The notes: generated from the letters alone by a model not told the origin. Positions 17,877 through 27,424 are shown, numbered from the stretch's first letter. The stretch is DNA of 64,000 nt from an uncultured Bacillota bacterium (GCA_949287095.1 CASEFA010000010.1:1-64000); one strand, 5' to 3'. A program made the numbers and translations.

Positions 17877-18527
17877 ATGGCGATAGATACTGTTATATTT
17901 GATTTTGACGGAACCATAGCCAATACCAATCAGGTTATCATAAATTCCTGGCAGCACACGTATATTGCCAGAAACGGCGCGCCGGGAGACGAGGCGGAAA
18001 TCGTAAAGAGCTTCGGGGAGCCTCTTGCCGTTACCATGGCGAAGGTATTTCCGGACTTTGACGTCGACGAATCCATCAAAATATACAGAGGCTATCAGGT
18101 TCAGCACTTCAGCGATATGATAGAGATTTTTCCCGGAGTGAAGGAATCCATGGAAAAGCTGAAGAATGAAGGATACCGAATAGCCGTGGTGACATCGAGA
18201 ATGAGAAACACAACCTGCGAGGGAATGGAAGCCTTCGGAATAGAGCATCTGGTGGACACCCTTGTAAGCTGCGAGGATACGGATAAGCATAAGCCTGATC
18301 CCGAGCCGGTTCTGAAGGCCCTGGAAAAGCTTGAAATAGAGCCTGAGGAAGCTGTGATGGTGGGTGACAGCATGTTCGATATAAGGTGCGCCCATAACGC
18401 AGGGGTTAAGGCAGCCCTGGTAAGCTGGGCCGTTGCCGTAAGCGACGAGGAGAGAAAGGGTCCGGAGGGGCCTGAATACTACCTTGAAGAGGCGGACGAC
18501 ATACTGGATATAGTGAAAAAGGCGTAG
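17877..18527 (+). CDS. HAD-superfamily phosphatase, PpaX/Gph-like
   Basis: The product is 216 aa. Motif I is FDFDGTIANT (nucleophile Asp near residue 10), motif II VVTSRM, a conserved Lys in DKHKPDPEPVL, and motif III VMVGDSMFDIRCA. The helical cap between motifs I and II is of the phosphoglycolate phosphatase/PpaX type. PpaX hydrolyses pyrophosphate produced by HPr phosphorylase and Gph hydrolyses phosphoglycolate; sequence alone does not separate them. It overlaps nothing, lies 8 bp after tex with AGGAGA as ribosome site, and belongs to the same run. Confidence 0.88.
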   Translation: MAIDTVIFDFDGTIANTNQVIINSWQHTYIARNGAPGDEAEIVKSFGEPLAVTMAKVFPDFDVDESIKIYRGYQVQHFSDMIEIFPGVKESMEKLKNEGYRIAVVTSRMRNTTCEGMEAFGIEHLVDTLVSCEDTDKHKPDPEPVLKALEKLEIEPEEAVMVGDSMFDIRCAHNAGVKAALVSWAVAVSDEERKGPEGPEYYLEEADDILDIVKKA

Positions 18528-18551
18528 CCTGTAAGACTCCGGAGGAAGGTC

Positions 18552-21500
18552 ATGCTTAAGATATGGTACGGACGAGAAAACTCGGACAGGGAAAAGTTCA
18601 TATATGAGTCCATTGAAAAGGACGGCGGCCTTGCCATGGTAATCGTTCCGGATCAGTATACCCTTGAGGCGGAAAGACAGGCGTTCAGGTACATGAACAG
18701 CGGAGTCCTTATGGACGTGGAGGTGCTGAGCCTTTCAAGGCTCGGTCAGCGGCTCCTGAAAAAGACGGGGCTGGACAGATTCACCTTCATCGACCGGTAC
18801 GGCAGGTATATGCTGCTCTCCCGTATCGTTTCCGAAAAGGACGAGGAGCTGACCGTATTCAGAGGCATGAAGGACAGGGAGTCCTTTATATCGATGCTTT
18901 CGGACTTCATATCGGAGATGAAGCAGTACGGCGTGACTCCGGAGGAGCTCAATGCCATGGGCGATGACGAGTCGTCAAAGAGCGATATACTGAAAGACAA
19001 GCTCAGGGACCTTTCCCTCATATTCGGGGAATACGAAAAGGCCATAGAAGGAAAGTACACCGATTCCGAGGACAGGCTTTCCCTCTACGCAAAGGCGGCA
19101 GCCGAGTCCGACGAGGTTAAAAACACGACGTTCTGGATTTACGGCTTTGACAGTTTCACTCCGAGGAACCTTTCCGTAATCGGAGCGCTGACGGAAAACG
19201 GCAGGGACGTCAATGTGGTTCTCACTTGCGACTACAGCCCTGAATACGACGAACTCTTTGCCCTGAGCAGAATCGTAATAAAGAGGCTTCAGGAGACGGC
19301 GGCTGAGAAGGGAATAGGGTATCGTTTATCGGAAATAGGCGATAAAGCTGAAACATCAAAGGCTCCGGCCATGAAGGCTATAGAACGATCCCTTTACTCC
19401 ATAGCTCCGGAAACGGGAGCAAATCCCGCAGGACTTACAGTCGTAAGGTGCGCCAATCTCTATAACGAGGCAGAGTCGGCGGCCGCATTTATCCTTAAAC
19501 TCATACGGGAAGAAGGGCTCAGGTACAGGGACATCGCCGTAATATGCGGTGACAGCGGAAAGCGCAGGTCCATACTCGGCCGTGTTTTCAGAGAGTACGG
19601 AATTGACGTTTTTGACGACGAGAAGAGGAGTATATTGTCATCTCCTCTTGCCACATACGTGACGGCTCTCATGAACACTGTAAACGGCAGGTTCAGAGCG
19701 GCGGACCTTATCGCAGTCCATAAGTCGGGGCTGAGCGGCCTGACCGACGATGAAATCGAGGAAATAGAAAACTACGCCATAAAATACAGAATCCGCGGGA
19801 ACATGTGGAAGAAGCCTTTCGTGAAAGGGCAGACGGAATACGGCGACGACGGACTTGAGATGATAAATTCTCTCAGGGAAAGAGCCGTGGCTCCGGCTCT
19901 CGCCATGGAGGGACTGTTTAAGTCCTCGAAAACCGTAAGAGATTTTCTCGCGTGCTGCTACGGGCTTCTTTCGGAAGGAGGAGCAGGGGAAAGACTTAAA
20001 GAAATCGCAGAGCTTCAGAGCGGCGAGGGACTTTTCGACCTGGCTGCGGAGACAGCTCAGAGCTGGTCAATGCTGATGGCGGCCTTCGACCAGATGGCGG
20101 AGCTCATGGGAGACGAACCTTTTGACGGTGAAAAGACTCTGGAGATTCTCACGGCGGGACTTTCCAATATGGAGATAGGTGTTCTGCCGACCTCGGCGGA
20201 CGACGTCCTCATAGGCACCATGCAGCGTACACGAATGGGCGAAATAAAGGCCCTTCTCATAACGGGAGCAAACGAGGGACTTATACCTATGGCGCCGCCG
20301 GCAGACGGACTCTTCAGTCCGGAGGAGCTTGAGTACTTTTCCGGAGAGGGAAAGGACCTCTGTAAAACCGATGCGGTAAGGACCATGGAGGAGACTCTGG
20401 CGATATACAGAAATCTTTCAAAGCCTGAAAAGCACTTATATATAAGCTATTCGGAGGCGGATGAAGAGGGAAAAGAAATAAAGCCTTCCGAGCTTATAGG
20501 AAATATAACGAGAATATTCCCCGATGCGGAAATCCTGCCTGACGTCATAAACAGGGAAGGCAGCCCGGACGTCATAGGAGGCAGGGTGAACACGCTGAAA
20601 CACTTCACCGAGGAGCTTCAGAAGGCGAAAAAGGGCGAGAAGATAAATCCCATGTGGGCCGACGTGAAAAGCTGGCTTGCGGAAAACTCTCCTGAAGATA
20701 TGGAGCTCATAAAAGAAGGCCTGTCATTTACCAACAGGCAGCAGCCTCTGGGAAAGGAGCGGGCGGAAAGCCTCTTCTCGAAATCTGACGGAATGCCGGG
20801 AAAACCTCTTTCGCTGAGCCCGTCCAGAATAGAGCGGTTCGGAAGATGCCCGTTTTCACACTTTGTCGCATACGGACTGAGACCGAAGGAGAGACGCATA
20901 TTTGAGACGGCCGGAAGGGAGATAGGAGACCTTTACCACGGGTGCATAATGGAGGTATCGAGAATGCTGACGGAGCAGAATCTGTGGCAGACCGTGACGA
21001 GAGACCGGTGCAGAGCCATGGTGGAGGCCGTGGTCAGAAAATCCGCCGCAACCTACAGAGAGGGAGTTTTCGACTTTTCCGGCGAGGAGAAGTACAAGAC
21101 GGGCAGAGTAATCGACGCCTGCGCACTCGTATGCTGGATTCTCGTGGAACAGGTGAGAGCGGGAAAGATAAAGGAAAGCATGTACGAGGAAGCCTTCGGA
21201 ACGGGAAGAAAGCTTCCGGAAATCCGCGTGGACTGCGCGGCCGGAACCGTAGTCATAGAGGGCAAAATCGACAGAGTGGACATTCTGCCGGACGACAGGG
21301 TCAAGATAATCGACTATAAGACGGGAAAGGAAGCCTTTGATATAGACGAAGCCGCGGCGGGATACAGGCTTCAGCTCATGCTGTACCTTGAGGCGGCGGG
21401 AGACCGAAAAGGGAAGGACAGAAGACCTGCCGGAGTGTTCTATTTCAGAATAGACGACCCGAGGGAAAGCAGGGAAGTTATGGAAGGCGAGGACGGCGCC

Positions 21501-21884
21501 GAAAAGCTGGCGGATAAGATAAGAAAGCATTTCAGAATGAACGGACTTATGGTCAACGACCCGGCTGTAATAGACGGGATTGCGGGAGATTTCCCGGAGG
21601 CCTCGGACGTGGTTCCGCTGAAGAGGAAGAAGGACGGAGAGATTGCGGCGACTGCATCTACCGGTGCGGGAGCGAAGTTTCTCATAAGCGAAGAGGAGTT
21701 CGACGAGCTGAGAAATCAGGTTATGAGAACGGTGAACAACCTTTGCGCTGACCTTCTCAGCGGGAAAATTGACATACGTCCGAAAATGTCGAAAAAGGTC
21801 ACCCCGTGTCAGTACTGCGAGTATAAGGGCATATGCAGGTTCGATCTCAACTTCCCGGGGTGCGGATACGATATAGTGAAGTAA
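18552..21884 (+). CDS. addB: AddB-like subunit of the AddAB helicase-nuclease
   Basis: The product is 1110 aa. AddAB processes double-strand breaks for RecA loading. The C-terminal nuclease is intact: VVIEGKIDRVDIL and VKIIDYKTGKEAFD carry the PD-(D/E)XK acidic and Lys residues, followed by YRLQLMLYLEA. The cysteines for a 4Fe-4S cluster are present: one in FGRCPFSHF and three in PCQYCEYKGICRFDLNFPGC. Odd: the N-terminus reads MLKIWYGRENSDREKF, where AddB proteins normally have a GRAGSGKT Walker A, so ATP binding is probably lost. Also, addA is not adjacent; the next genes are a PAP2 phosphatase and DUF368. The identification as AddB rests on the overall layout. Confidence 0.88.
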   Translation: MLKIWYGRENSDREKFIYESIEKDGGLAMVIVPDQYTLEAERQAFRYMNSGVLMDVEVLSLSRLGQRLLKKTGLDRFTFIDRYGRYMLLSRIVSEKDEELTVFRGMKDRESFISMLSDFISEMKQYGVTPEELNAMGDDESSKSDILKDKLRDLSLIFGEYEKAIEGKYTDSEDRLSLYAKAAAESDEVKNTTFWIYGFDSFTPRNLSVIGALTENGRDVNVVLTCDYSPEYDELFALSRIVIKRLQETAAEKGIGYRLSEIGDKAETSKAPAMKAIERSLYSIAPETGANPAGLTVVRCANLYNEAESAAAFILKLIREEGLRYRDIAVICGDSGKRRSILGRVFREYGIDVFDDEKRSILSSPLATYVTALMNTVNGRFRAADLIAVHKSGLSGLTDDEIEEIENYAIKYRIRGNMWKKPFVKGQTEYGDDGLEMINSLRERAVAPALAMEGLFKSSKTVRDFLACCYGLLSEGGAGERLKEIAELQSGEGLFDLAAETAQSWSMLMAAFDQMAELMGDEPFDGEKTLEILTAGLSNMEIGVLPTSADDVLIGTMQRTRMGEIKALLITGANEGLIPMAPPADGLFSPEELEYFSGEGKDLCKTDAVRTMEETLAIYRNLSKPEKHLYISYSEADEEGKEIKPSELIGNITRIFPDAEILPDVINREGSPDVIGGRVNTLKHFTEELQKAKKGEKINPMWADVKSWLAENSPEDMELIKEGLSFTNRQQPLGKERAESLFSKSDGMPGKPLSLSPSRIERFGRCPFSHFVAYGLRPKERRIFETAGREIGDLYHGCIMEVSRMLTEQNLWQTVTRDRCRAMVEAVVRKSAATYREGVFDFSGEEKYKTGRVIDACALVCWILVEQVRAGKIKESMYEEAFGTGRKLPEIRVDCAAGTVVIEGKIDRVDILPDDRVKIIDYKTGKEAFDIDEAAAGYRLQLMLYLEAAGDRKGKDRRPAGVFYFRIDDPRESREVMEGEDGAEKLADKIRKHFRMNGLMVNDPAVIDGIAGDFPEASDVVPLKRKKDGEIAATASTGAGAKFLISEEEFDELRNQVMRTVNNLCADLLSGKIDIRPKMSKKVTPCQYCEYKGICRFDLNFPGCGYDIVK

Positions 21885-21897
21885 GACAGGAGAAAAA

Positions 21898-22452
21898 ATG
21901 TCAATAGAATTTTCAATACTTGACTGGCTTCAGACCATCCATTCTGACGCGATGGACAGAATCATGATTTTCATCACGATGCTGGGGAATGCGGGAGCGG
22001 TATGGATAGCGCTGGCGGCGGTGCTTCTCATAATTCCGAAGACGAGGCCTGTGGGGTTTGCCGTGGCGCTGGCTCTGATTTTAGATCTGCTCACGTGCAA
22101 TATGATGGTGAAACCTCTGGTGGCCAGGACGAGGCCCTATGAGATAAATGAGGCGGTTCAGCTTCTCATAGCGAAGCCTCACGACTACTCATTTCCGTCG
22201 GGTCACTCGGCGGCATCCTTTGCGGCGGCTTCGGCTCTGTTCTTTTCGGGGACGAAGCTGTGGATTCCGGCCTGCATATTAGGCGCGCTAATAGCGTTTT
22301 CGAGGCTTTACCTCTACGTTCACTTCCCGACGGACGTACTGGGAGGCATAGTTCTCGGAATCGCCGTGGGAGCGCTGGCGGTATATATTGTCAAACGTTT
22401 TTACAAAATGGGCGCAGGGGAAAGACTCAGCGCCAAAGGCGGGAGAAGATAA
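21898..22452 (+). CDS. PAP2-family membrane phosphatase
   Basis: The product is 184 aa with about five membrane segments. The three signature motifs are KPLVARTRPYE, PSGHSAASFAAA and SRLYLYVHFPTDVLGG, with the catalytic His in the second and third. Bacterial members act on undecaprenyl pyrophosphate (BcrC-like) or phosphatidylglycerophosphate. The downstream DUF368 gene overlaps by one base, and DUF368 proteins were recently tied to undecaprenyl phosphate recycling, so a role in lipid-carrier recycling is a reasonable inference. Confidence 0.88.
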   Translation: MSIEFSILDWLQTIHSDAMDRIMIFITMLGNAGAVWIALAAVLLIIPKTRPVGFAVALALILDLLTCNMMVKPLVARTRPYEINEAVQLLIAKPHDYSFPSGHSAASFAAASALFFSGTKLWIPACILGALIAFSRLYLYVHFPTDVLGGIVLGIAVGALAVYIVKRFYKMGAGERLSAKGGRR

Positions 22453-23342
22453 TGTTTTTAAATGCTGTTCACGGTTTCTGCATGGCTCTTGCCGACAGCG
22501 TTCCGGGAGTTTCCGGAGGCACTGTGGCCTACGTGCTGGGCTTTTATGAGAAATTTATAAACTCCATCAGAACTCTTCTGTCTGCGGACGGGGTCGGGAT
22601 AAAAAAGGAGTCTTTTCTCTATCTGTGCAATCTGGGCGTGGGCTGGGTCATAGGTATGGGTCTTTCGGTCATCGCCCTGTCCGCGCTCTTTGAGAAGAAC
22701 ATATACATGATGAGCTCCGTGTTCATCGGCCTTACGGCGGCGGCAATCCCCTTCATAATCAAATCGGAAAAGGAGTGGCTCAGGGGACGGTACGTCAACC
22801 TTCTCTGGACCGTTCTGGGCGCTGCGGTGGTAATAGCCCTGACCATTTTCAGGGGACAAAATGTGCACGCCGGGCAGGTGGACCTCATGGAAACCACCCC
22901 TTCCCTTATGATATATCTGGTGATTTCGGGGGCGGTGGCGATAACGGCCATGGTTCTTCCGGGAATTTCAGGCTCTACCATACTCCTGATAATGGGCGTA
23001 TACCTTCCGGTAATCACCGGACTCAGGGAGCTTTCCAGAGGTAATCTGGCGGTTCTTCCGGGCATAGCCTGCGTGGCATGCGGCATCGTCATAGGCATGG
23101 CGGGAGCCGTAAGAATCATAAGGGCTGCGTTCAGGCACTTCAGAACTCAGGTGGTGTACCTTATCATAGGACTTCTGATTGGCTCGTTTGTTGCCATAGC
23201 ATACGGACCGACTACTCTGGGAACGGGAAAAGACGCCCTCAGCCTCGATACGCTGAATATTTCGGGAGTGGCAATCGGCGTACTGATACTCTGCGTTCTC
23301 GAAGCTCTGCCGAGACTAAAGCGAATTTCGGAAAACCGGTAA
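22452..23342 (+). CDS. DUF368 membrane protein, candidate undecaprenyl-phosphate translocase (PopT-like)
   Basis: The product is 296 aa with about eight hydrophobic segments. The family signature ADSVPGVSGGTVAYVLGFYE lies at the N-terminus, and a second related loop, VLPGISGSTILLIMG, in the middle, forming the inverted-repeat layout of DUF368. Family knowledge: DUF368 (PopT) and DedA/UptA proteins return undecaprenyl phosphate across the membrane. The ATG overlaps the PAP2 stop (TAATG); longer frames upstream are shadows of the PAP2 gene. It is the last gene of the plus-strand run. Confidence 0.88.
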   Translation: MFLNAVHGFCMALADSVPGVSGGTVAYVLGFYEKFINSIRTLLSADGVGIKKESFLYLCNLGVGWVIGMGLSVIALSALFEKNIYMMSSVFIGLTAAAIPFIIKSEKEWLRGRYVNLLWTVLGAAVVIALTIFRGQNVHAGQVDLMETTPSLMIYLVISGAVAITAMVLPGISGSTILLIMGVYLPVITGLRELSRGNLAVLPGIACVACGIVIGMAGAVRIIRAAFRHFRTQVVYLIIGLLIGSFVAIAYGPTTLGTGKDALSLDTLNISGVAIGVLILCVLEALPRLKRISENR

Positions 23343-23380
23343 AAAGTATCGAAAAACCCGTTGAAATTTCACAGTTTTTC

Positions 23381-23409
23381 TTGCATTCACCGGAATTTTC
23401 ATATATAAT
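23381..23409 (+). promoter_or_regulatory. Promoter of rplM-rpsI
   Basis: TTGCAT (23381-23386) and TATAAT (23404-23409) with exact 17-bp spacing, about 200 bp upstream of rplM. Confidence 0.8.
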
Positions 23410-23415
23410 ATTCAC

Positions 23416-23606
23416 GCACTGCGCATTTTGGCGCGTGCACATGCACGCAGGCAGGATGGAAAGCCGTCCGGCACCTGCAAGCTAAATATCAGATTTAGTT
23501 ATGCCGAAAAGAATCCGGGCAGACTTTGTCCCATGCGGATTTCAGTAGGCAGGACCGAAAAAGATTGACGTTTCGCCAATCCCAGTAGGTAGAAAGGAAA
23601 GAGAAA
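23416..23606 (+). ncRNA. Structured leader of rplM, candidate ribosomal-protein (L13) autoregulatory leader
   Basis: The transcript leader is ~190 nt with several hairpins: GCGTGCA/TGCACGC (23433-23448), GCAGG...CCTGC enclosing GGATGG-AAAG-CCGTCC (23451-23478), and CTAAAT/ATTTAG (23482-23498). Low-GC Gram-positives carry an L13-binding leader at this place. Matching to that Rfam family is an inference from position and structure; I could not run a covariance search. Confidence 0.5.
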
Positions 23607-24035
23607 ATGAAATCATTTATCGCTAAGCCGGCAGAAGTTGAGCGCAAGTGGTACGTGGTAGACGCTGAGGGAAAGACTCTCGGAAGACTTGCTTCCGAAG
23701 TTGCATCCGTTCTCAGAGGCAAGAACAAGCCTATCTACACTCCACACGTTGACTGCGGCGACTATGTTATCGTAATCAACGCCGAAAAGGTAGAGGTTAC
23801 CGGTAAGAAGAGAAAAGAGAAGGTATATAAGAGACACACAGGATATCCTGGCGGACTCAGAGAGGTTACCTTCGACAAGCTGCAGGCTAAGAAGCCGGAG
23901 GAAATCATCAGACATGCCGTTAAGGGCATGCTCCCGAACGGAAAACTCGGAAGACAGATGTTCAAGAAGTTAAAGGTTTATGCAGGTCCTGAGCATGCAC
24001 ATGCGGCTCAGAAACCGGAGACTTTAGAGTTTTAG
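23607..24035 (+). CDS. rplM: 50S ribosomal protein L13
   Basis: The product is 142 aa, the standard length. Characteristic stretches are [46 protein letters not shown] and [19 protein letters not shown]13 is an early-assembly protein of the large subunit. GAAAGGAAAGAG precedes the start. It is co-transcribed with rpsI 19 bp downstream, the arrangement found in most bacteria, and probably autoregulated through the long leader. Confidence 0.98.
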   Translation: MKSFIAKPAEVERKWYVVDAEGKTLGRLASEVASVLRGKNKPIYTPHVDCGDYVIVINAEKVEVTGKKRKEKVYKRHTGYPGGLREVTFDKLQAKKPEEIIRHAVKGMLPNGKLGRQMFKKLKVYAGPEHAHAAQKPETLEF

Positions 24036-24054
24036 GGAAGGGAGGATATAGACA

Positions 24055-24456
24055 ATGGCAAAGATGCAGTATCAGGGAACAGGAAGAAGAAAGTCTTCCG
24101 TAGCCAGAGTTAGACTCGTCCCTGGAACAGGAAAGATCACTGTAAATAAGAAGGATCTCGACGAGTACTTCGGAGCAGGTATGGAAATCGTTAAGAGAGA
24201 GGTTAAGAGACCTTTCGGTATCGCAGGCTGCGAGGGCAAGTTCGACGTAATCGCTACCGTAAGAGGCGGCGGATTTACCGGACAGGCCGGCGCACTGAGA
24301 CACGGAATTTCCAGAGCCCTCTGCCAGGCAGACAGAGAAGCTTACAGAGCTCCTCTCAAGGCTGCAGGATTCCTTACCAGAGACCCGAGAATGAAGGAAA
24401 GAAAGAAATACGGCTTAAAGAAAGCAAGAAGAGCTTCCCAGTTCTCCAAGCGTTAA
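24055..24456 (+). CDS. rpsI: 30S ribosomal protein S9
   Basis: The product is 133 aa. The start region [17 protein letters not shown], the central [21 protein letters not shown] and the basic end [10 protein letters not shown], whose terminal Arg reaches the P-site tRNA, are diagnostic. GGGAGG lies 11 bp before the ATG. The gene ends at a strong terminator. Confidence 0.98.
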   Translation: MAKMQYQGTGRRKSSVARVRLVPGTGKITVNKKDLDEYFGAGMEIVKREVKRPFGIAGCEGKFDVIATVRGGGFTGQAGALRHGISRALCQADREAYRAPLKAAGFLTRDPRMKERKKYGLKKARRASQFSKR

Positions 24457-24488
24457 TCGGCCGAAATACAATCTTATACGACGTATCG

Positions 24489-24522
24489 ACCTCCCGGAGT
24501 TTTTTATCCGGGAGGTTTTTTT
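24489..24522 (+). terminator. Terminator of rplM-rpsI
   Basis: ACCTCCCGG (24489-24497) pairs with CCGGGAGGT (24508-24516), followed by seven T. Confidence 0.95.
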
Positions 24523-24606
24523 AATGTAACGAATGATATCTGTACTCTTCTTCAACGCTGTGTGTTAAAATCTAATGGGGATAAATACAGAAAAAAGGAG
24601 AATGAC

Positions 24607-25551
24607 ATGAAAGTAGTAATGCTTGAAAGCCTCGGGGTGTCAGAGGCGGCGCTTGAAAGACACGTTAATAAGCTGGCAGACATGGGTCATGAGTTCGTAA
24701 GATATGAGAAGGATACAGACCCGGCGATACAGGCCGAGCGGTGCAGGGACGCCGACGCAGTTATTCTGGCAAACATGCCTCTTGCCCGGGAAGCGGTAAG
24801 CAGTGCTGAAAATCTTAAGTTTATAGATGTGGCCTTTACCGGAGTAGATCATATTCCTATGGATGAAGCAAGAGCGAAGGGAATCGCCGTGAGCAACGCA
24901 TCCGGGTATGCAACTGAAGCGGTTGCAGAGCTCTGCATAAGCTTTATGATACAGCTTCTCAGAAATACGGCAAAGGTAGAGGAAAGGTGCAGAGAAGGCG
25001 GCACCAAGGACGGACTGGTGGGGAATCTCATCGCAGGAAAAACCGTCGGTATAGTAGGATCAGGCCTTATAGGAAAGAGGGTTGCCGCCCTTGCAAAGGC
25101 TTTCGGCTGCAAAACCATCGCATATAACAGGAGCGAAGTGAAGGACACGGCCATAGACAAGCAGGTTTCCCTGGAAGAGCTTCTGAAAGAGTCGGATATA
25201 GTGTCTCTTCACTGCCCGCTTACTGACGAAACAAAGGGCCTCGTAGGAAAGGAGCAGCTTGCTCTCATGAGGGAAACGGCTATCCTGTTAAACACTGCCC
25301 GCGGGGGAGTGCTTGACTCACAGGCTCTGGCTGATGCTCTGACAAAGGGTGAAATCGCCGGCGCAGCCATCGACGTATTTGAAAACGAGCCGCCCCTCGA
25401 TACGGCCCACCCCCTCTTAAACTGCCCGAACACCATAGTAACTCCTCACATCGGATTCGCTTCTGCAGAGTCCCTGGAACAGAGAGCGGACATAGTATTT
25501 GAGAACCTGTACTCGTGGCTTAGAGGAAAGCAGATTAACGCGGTAAAATAA
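24607..25551 (+). CDS. D-isomer-specific 2-hydroxyacid dehydrogenase
   Basis: The product is 314 aa. NAD-binding Rossmann motif GIVGSGLIGKRVAALAKAFG (about residues 143-162), then the signature LLNTARGGVLDSQALADAL with the substrate-binding Arg and the catalytic His in TPHIGFASAES. These enzymes reduce 2-oxoacids to D-2-hydroxyacids or the reverse; SerA, glycerate or lactate type cannot be separated. There is no ACT domain, which argues against a standard SerA. The start follows AAAAAGGAG at the ATG 24607; it is a single-gene unit. Confidence 0.9.
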   Translation: MKVVMLESLGVSEAALERHVNKLADMGHEFVRYEKDTDPAIQAERCRDADAVILANMPLAREAVSSAENLKFIDVAFTGVDHIPMDEARAKGIAVSNASGYATEAVAELCISFMIQLLRNTAKVEERCREGGTKDGLVGNLIAGKTVGIVGSGLIGKRVAALAKAFGCKTIAYNRSEVKDTAIDKQVSLEELLKESDIVSLHCPLTDETKGLVGKEQLALMRETAILLNTARGGVLDSQALADALTKGEIAGAAIDVFENEPPLDTAHPLLNCPNTIVTPHIGFASAESLEQRADIVFENLYSWLRGKQINAVK

Positions 25552-25605
25552 GATCCTGTTACGACAAAAGATCATGGACAACCTTGACAAAATGCCCCGG
25601 ATCCT

Positions 25606-25632
25606 TTGAAAATTCTATAGGGGGGGTATAAT
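25606..25632 (+). promoter_or_regulatory. G-tract promoter of ABC gene 1
   Basis: TTGAAA (25606-25611) and TATAAT (25627-25632) are only 15 bp apart, with CTATAG and a run of seven G directly before the -10. The whole stretch from about 25585 is similar to 27404-27451, before ABC gene 2. Confidence 0.7.
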
Positions 25633-25664
25633 GAAAGATATGTACATCGAGGAGGTCAACTAAA

Positions 25665-27341
25665 ATGAAAAACGGCAGTAGAGGACTGAGAGCATATACC
25701 TTCGGTGCAAAAGGCGCGTGGAAAGGCCTTGCTTGGATAGGGTTGCTGGGATTGGCAGTTTCAATATTTACTGTTATGAATGCAGTAGTGCTAAAAAATC
25801 TGCTGGAAATCGCATCGGGAGACAGTGAGATGTCTTTATCTAAAGGTACATTTCTGGCATTTCTTGTCATCGCTCTTCAATTTACATTCAGGGGAGCGTA
25901 CTTGGCTTATATTGAAAAGACACGAAATGTTATTGCGGGCAAAGCAAAGGTAGATTTGCTACAGCACATTGAAAGATTACCTCGGAAAGTTATAGAAAAA
26001 TACCACAGTGGAGATTTGTTGACGAGAATTTCAGATGACACGGACATAGCAGCCAGAGTACTTCCAGACATCGGTTCGGCACTCTTTACAGGAGCAGTAA
26101 GTTGCTTTATAGCTTTTGCATATGCATTTTATCTGAGCTGGCAGATGGCTCTTTTATGCATAGTGCTTTCACCTGTAGCAGCTTTGTGGAGCAAGTGGCT
26201 TGTTCCGTATATACAGAAATGCGCAATTGTGATGCGAACAAAAGAAAGTGAAAGTAGGTCTGTAGCTCAGGAAGAAATATCGAATATTTCCGTTATAAAG
26301 AGTTTTATATCTTATAATTATTCATCGAATAAGTTTTTATTGAAATTTAATGAGCTTGCAAAAGCACGCAACAAGACGGCGACAATGAATGCAATTTTGA
26401 ACGCGGGATCAAATATTGCAGGATTTCTAATGCTAATAGGAGCTGCATCAATGGGGGCATACCTTGGAACTAAAGGTATTATGACGGTAGGTGCAATAGC
26501 AGGATTTTTACAGTTAATAAACAATATAGTGTGGCCGTTCTCCGATTTGATGCCCCTAGTCGGCGAGCTTCAGGAAGGCCGTGCTGCCAGAACACGTCTT
26601 AAGGAAATAGAAGATATCCCTCGTGAAGCGGAAACCGAGGCTGCAGCTGTAGACGAAGAAAAAATGGAGCTTCACCTTGATAATGTGGCTTTCGGCTATG
26701 ACGGCGAGCCGCTTTTCAGGAATGCAGATTTTGCACTTAAAGGAAAGCAGTTCGTAGGAGTCATGGGCCCCAGCGGCTGCGGAAAGAGTACGCTGATTAA
26801 GCTGCTGCTGGCTTTGTACGAGCCGTCTGAAGGGAAGATATATCTCACCGATGGGGAGAAAGACGTAAAAGGAACGGGAATACGGCATGACATAGCATAC
26901 GTTCCCCAGGATCATCCGCTCATGTCGGGAACTATACTTGAAAACATAGCCTACGGCGAGGATGAACCGGACAGGGAGAGAGCCGTAAAAGCCGCGGAAA
27001 AGGCGGGAATCAGCGGTTTCATAGAAACCCTTCCGGATAAATACGACACATTCATAAAGGAAAAGGGGGACAATGTTTCTTTCGGGCAGGCACAGAGAAT
27101 CGCCATAGCAAGAGCAATCTACAAGGATTCGCCTGTTCTGATTCTGGACGAGCCGACGGCGTCCCTCGACCAGAGTTCTAAAGATTTGATAATGAGAACG
27201 GTGAAAGCTGAATCTGAGAAGAGACTCTGCATAATGATATGCCACGACCAGACGGAGAACAGAGAAGCTTTCGATGCAGTGATAGAATTTGACGGAAAAG
27301 GTAAAGTTAAATTAAGAAACAGCTCATGCATAGCGAGTTGA
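25665..27341 (+). CDS. ABC transporter half-transporter (membrane domain plus ATPase), paralog 1
   Basis: The product is 558 aa. An exporter-type membrane domain of about six helices (15-300) is followed by an ATPase: Walker A GPSGCGKST (368-376), Walker B VLILDEPTASLD, and H-loop ICHD. The signature motif reads NVSFGQAQR rather than LSGGQ. The first 17 residues and roughly the last 240 are nearly identical to the gene at 29513, while the membrane domain between them has diverged and is much more AT-rich. A homo- or heterodimer with a paralog is likely. The substrate is unknown (peptide, lipid or drug). GAGGAGG precedes the start. Confidence 0.9.
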   Translation: MKNGSRGLRAYTFGAKGAWKGLAWIGLLGLAVSIFTVMNAVVLKNLLEIASGDSEMSLSKGTFLAFLVIALQFTFRGAYLAYIEKTRNVIAGKAKVDLLQHIERLPRKVIEKYHSGDLLTRISDDTDIAARVLPDIGSALFTGAVSCFIAFAYAFYLSWQMALLCIVLSPVAALWSKWLVPYIQKCAIVMRTKESESRSVAQEEISNISVIKSFISYNYSSNKFLLKFNELAKARNKTATMNAILNAGSNIAGFLMLIGAASMGAYLGTKGIMTVGAIAGFLQLINNIVWPFSDLMPLVGELQEGRAARTRLKEIEDIPREAETEAAAVDEEKMELHLDNVAFGYDGEPLFRNADFALKGKQFVGVMGPSGCGKSTLIKLLLALYEPSEGKIYLTDGEKDVKGTGIRHDIAYVPQDHPLMSGTILENIAYGEDEPDRERAVKAAEKAGISGFIETLPDKYDTFIKEKGDNVSFGQAQRIAIARAIYKDSPVLILDEPTASLDQSSKDLIMRTVKAESEKRLCIMICHDQTENREAFDAVIEFDGKGKVKLRNSSCIAS

Positions 27342-27424
27342 AAATATGAGTGAAGCGATAGACTATAAATTCTAAAGAATTTGACCGTAAAGTCTTTACA
27401 AACTGACAAAATTCCCCGAATCCC

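Noticed and set aside
25606-25632. CTATAGGGGGGGTATA as a CsoR-type metal operator
   Set aside because: The G-tract is suggestive, but there is no matching C-tract arm, no CsoR gene and no metal exporter in the window.
25631-25661. A 10-codon upstream frame before ABC gene 1
   Set aside because: Its first ATG lies within the -10 box and it has no counterpart before the sister gene at 29513.
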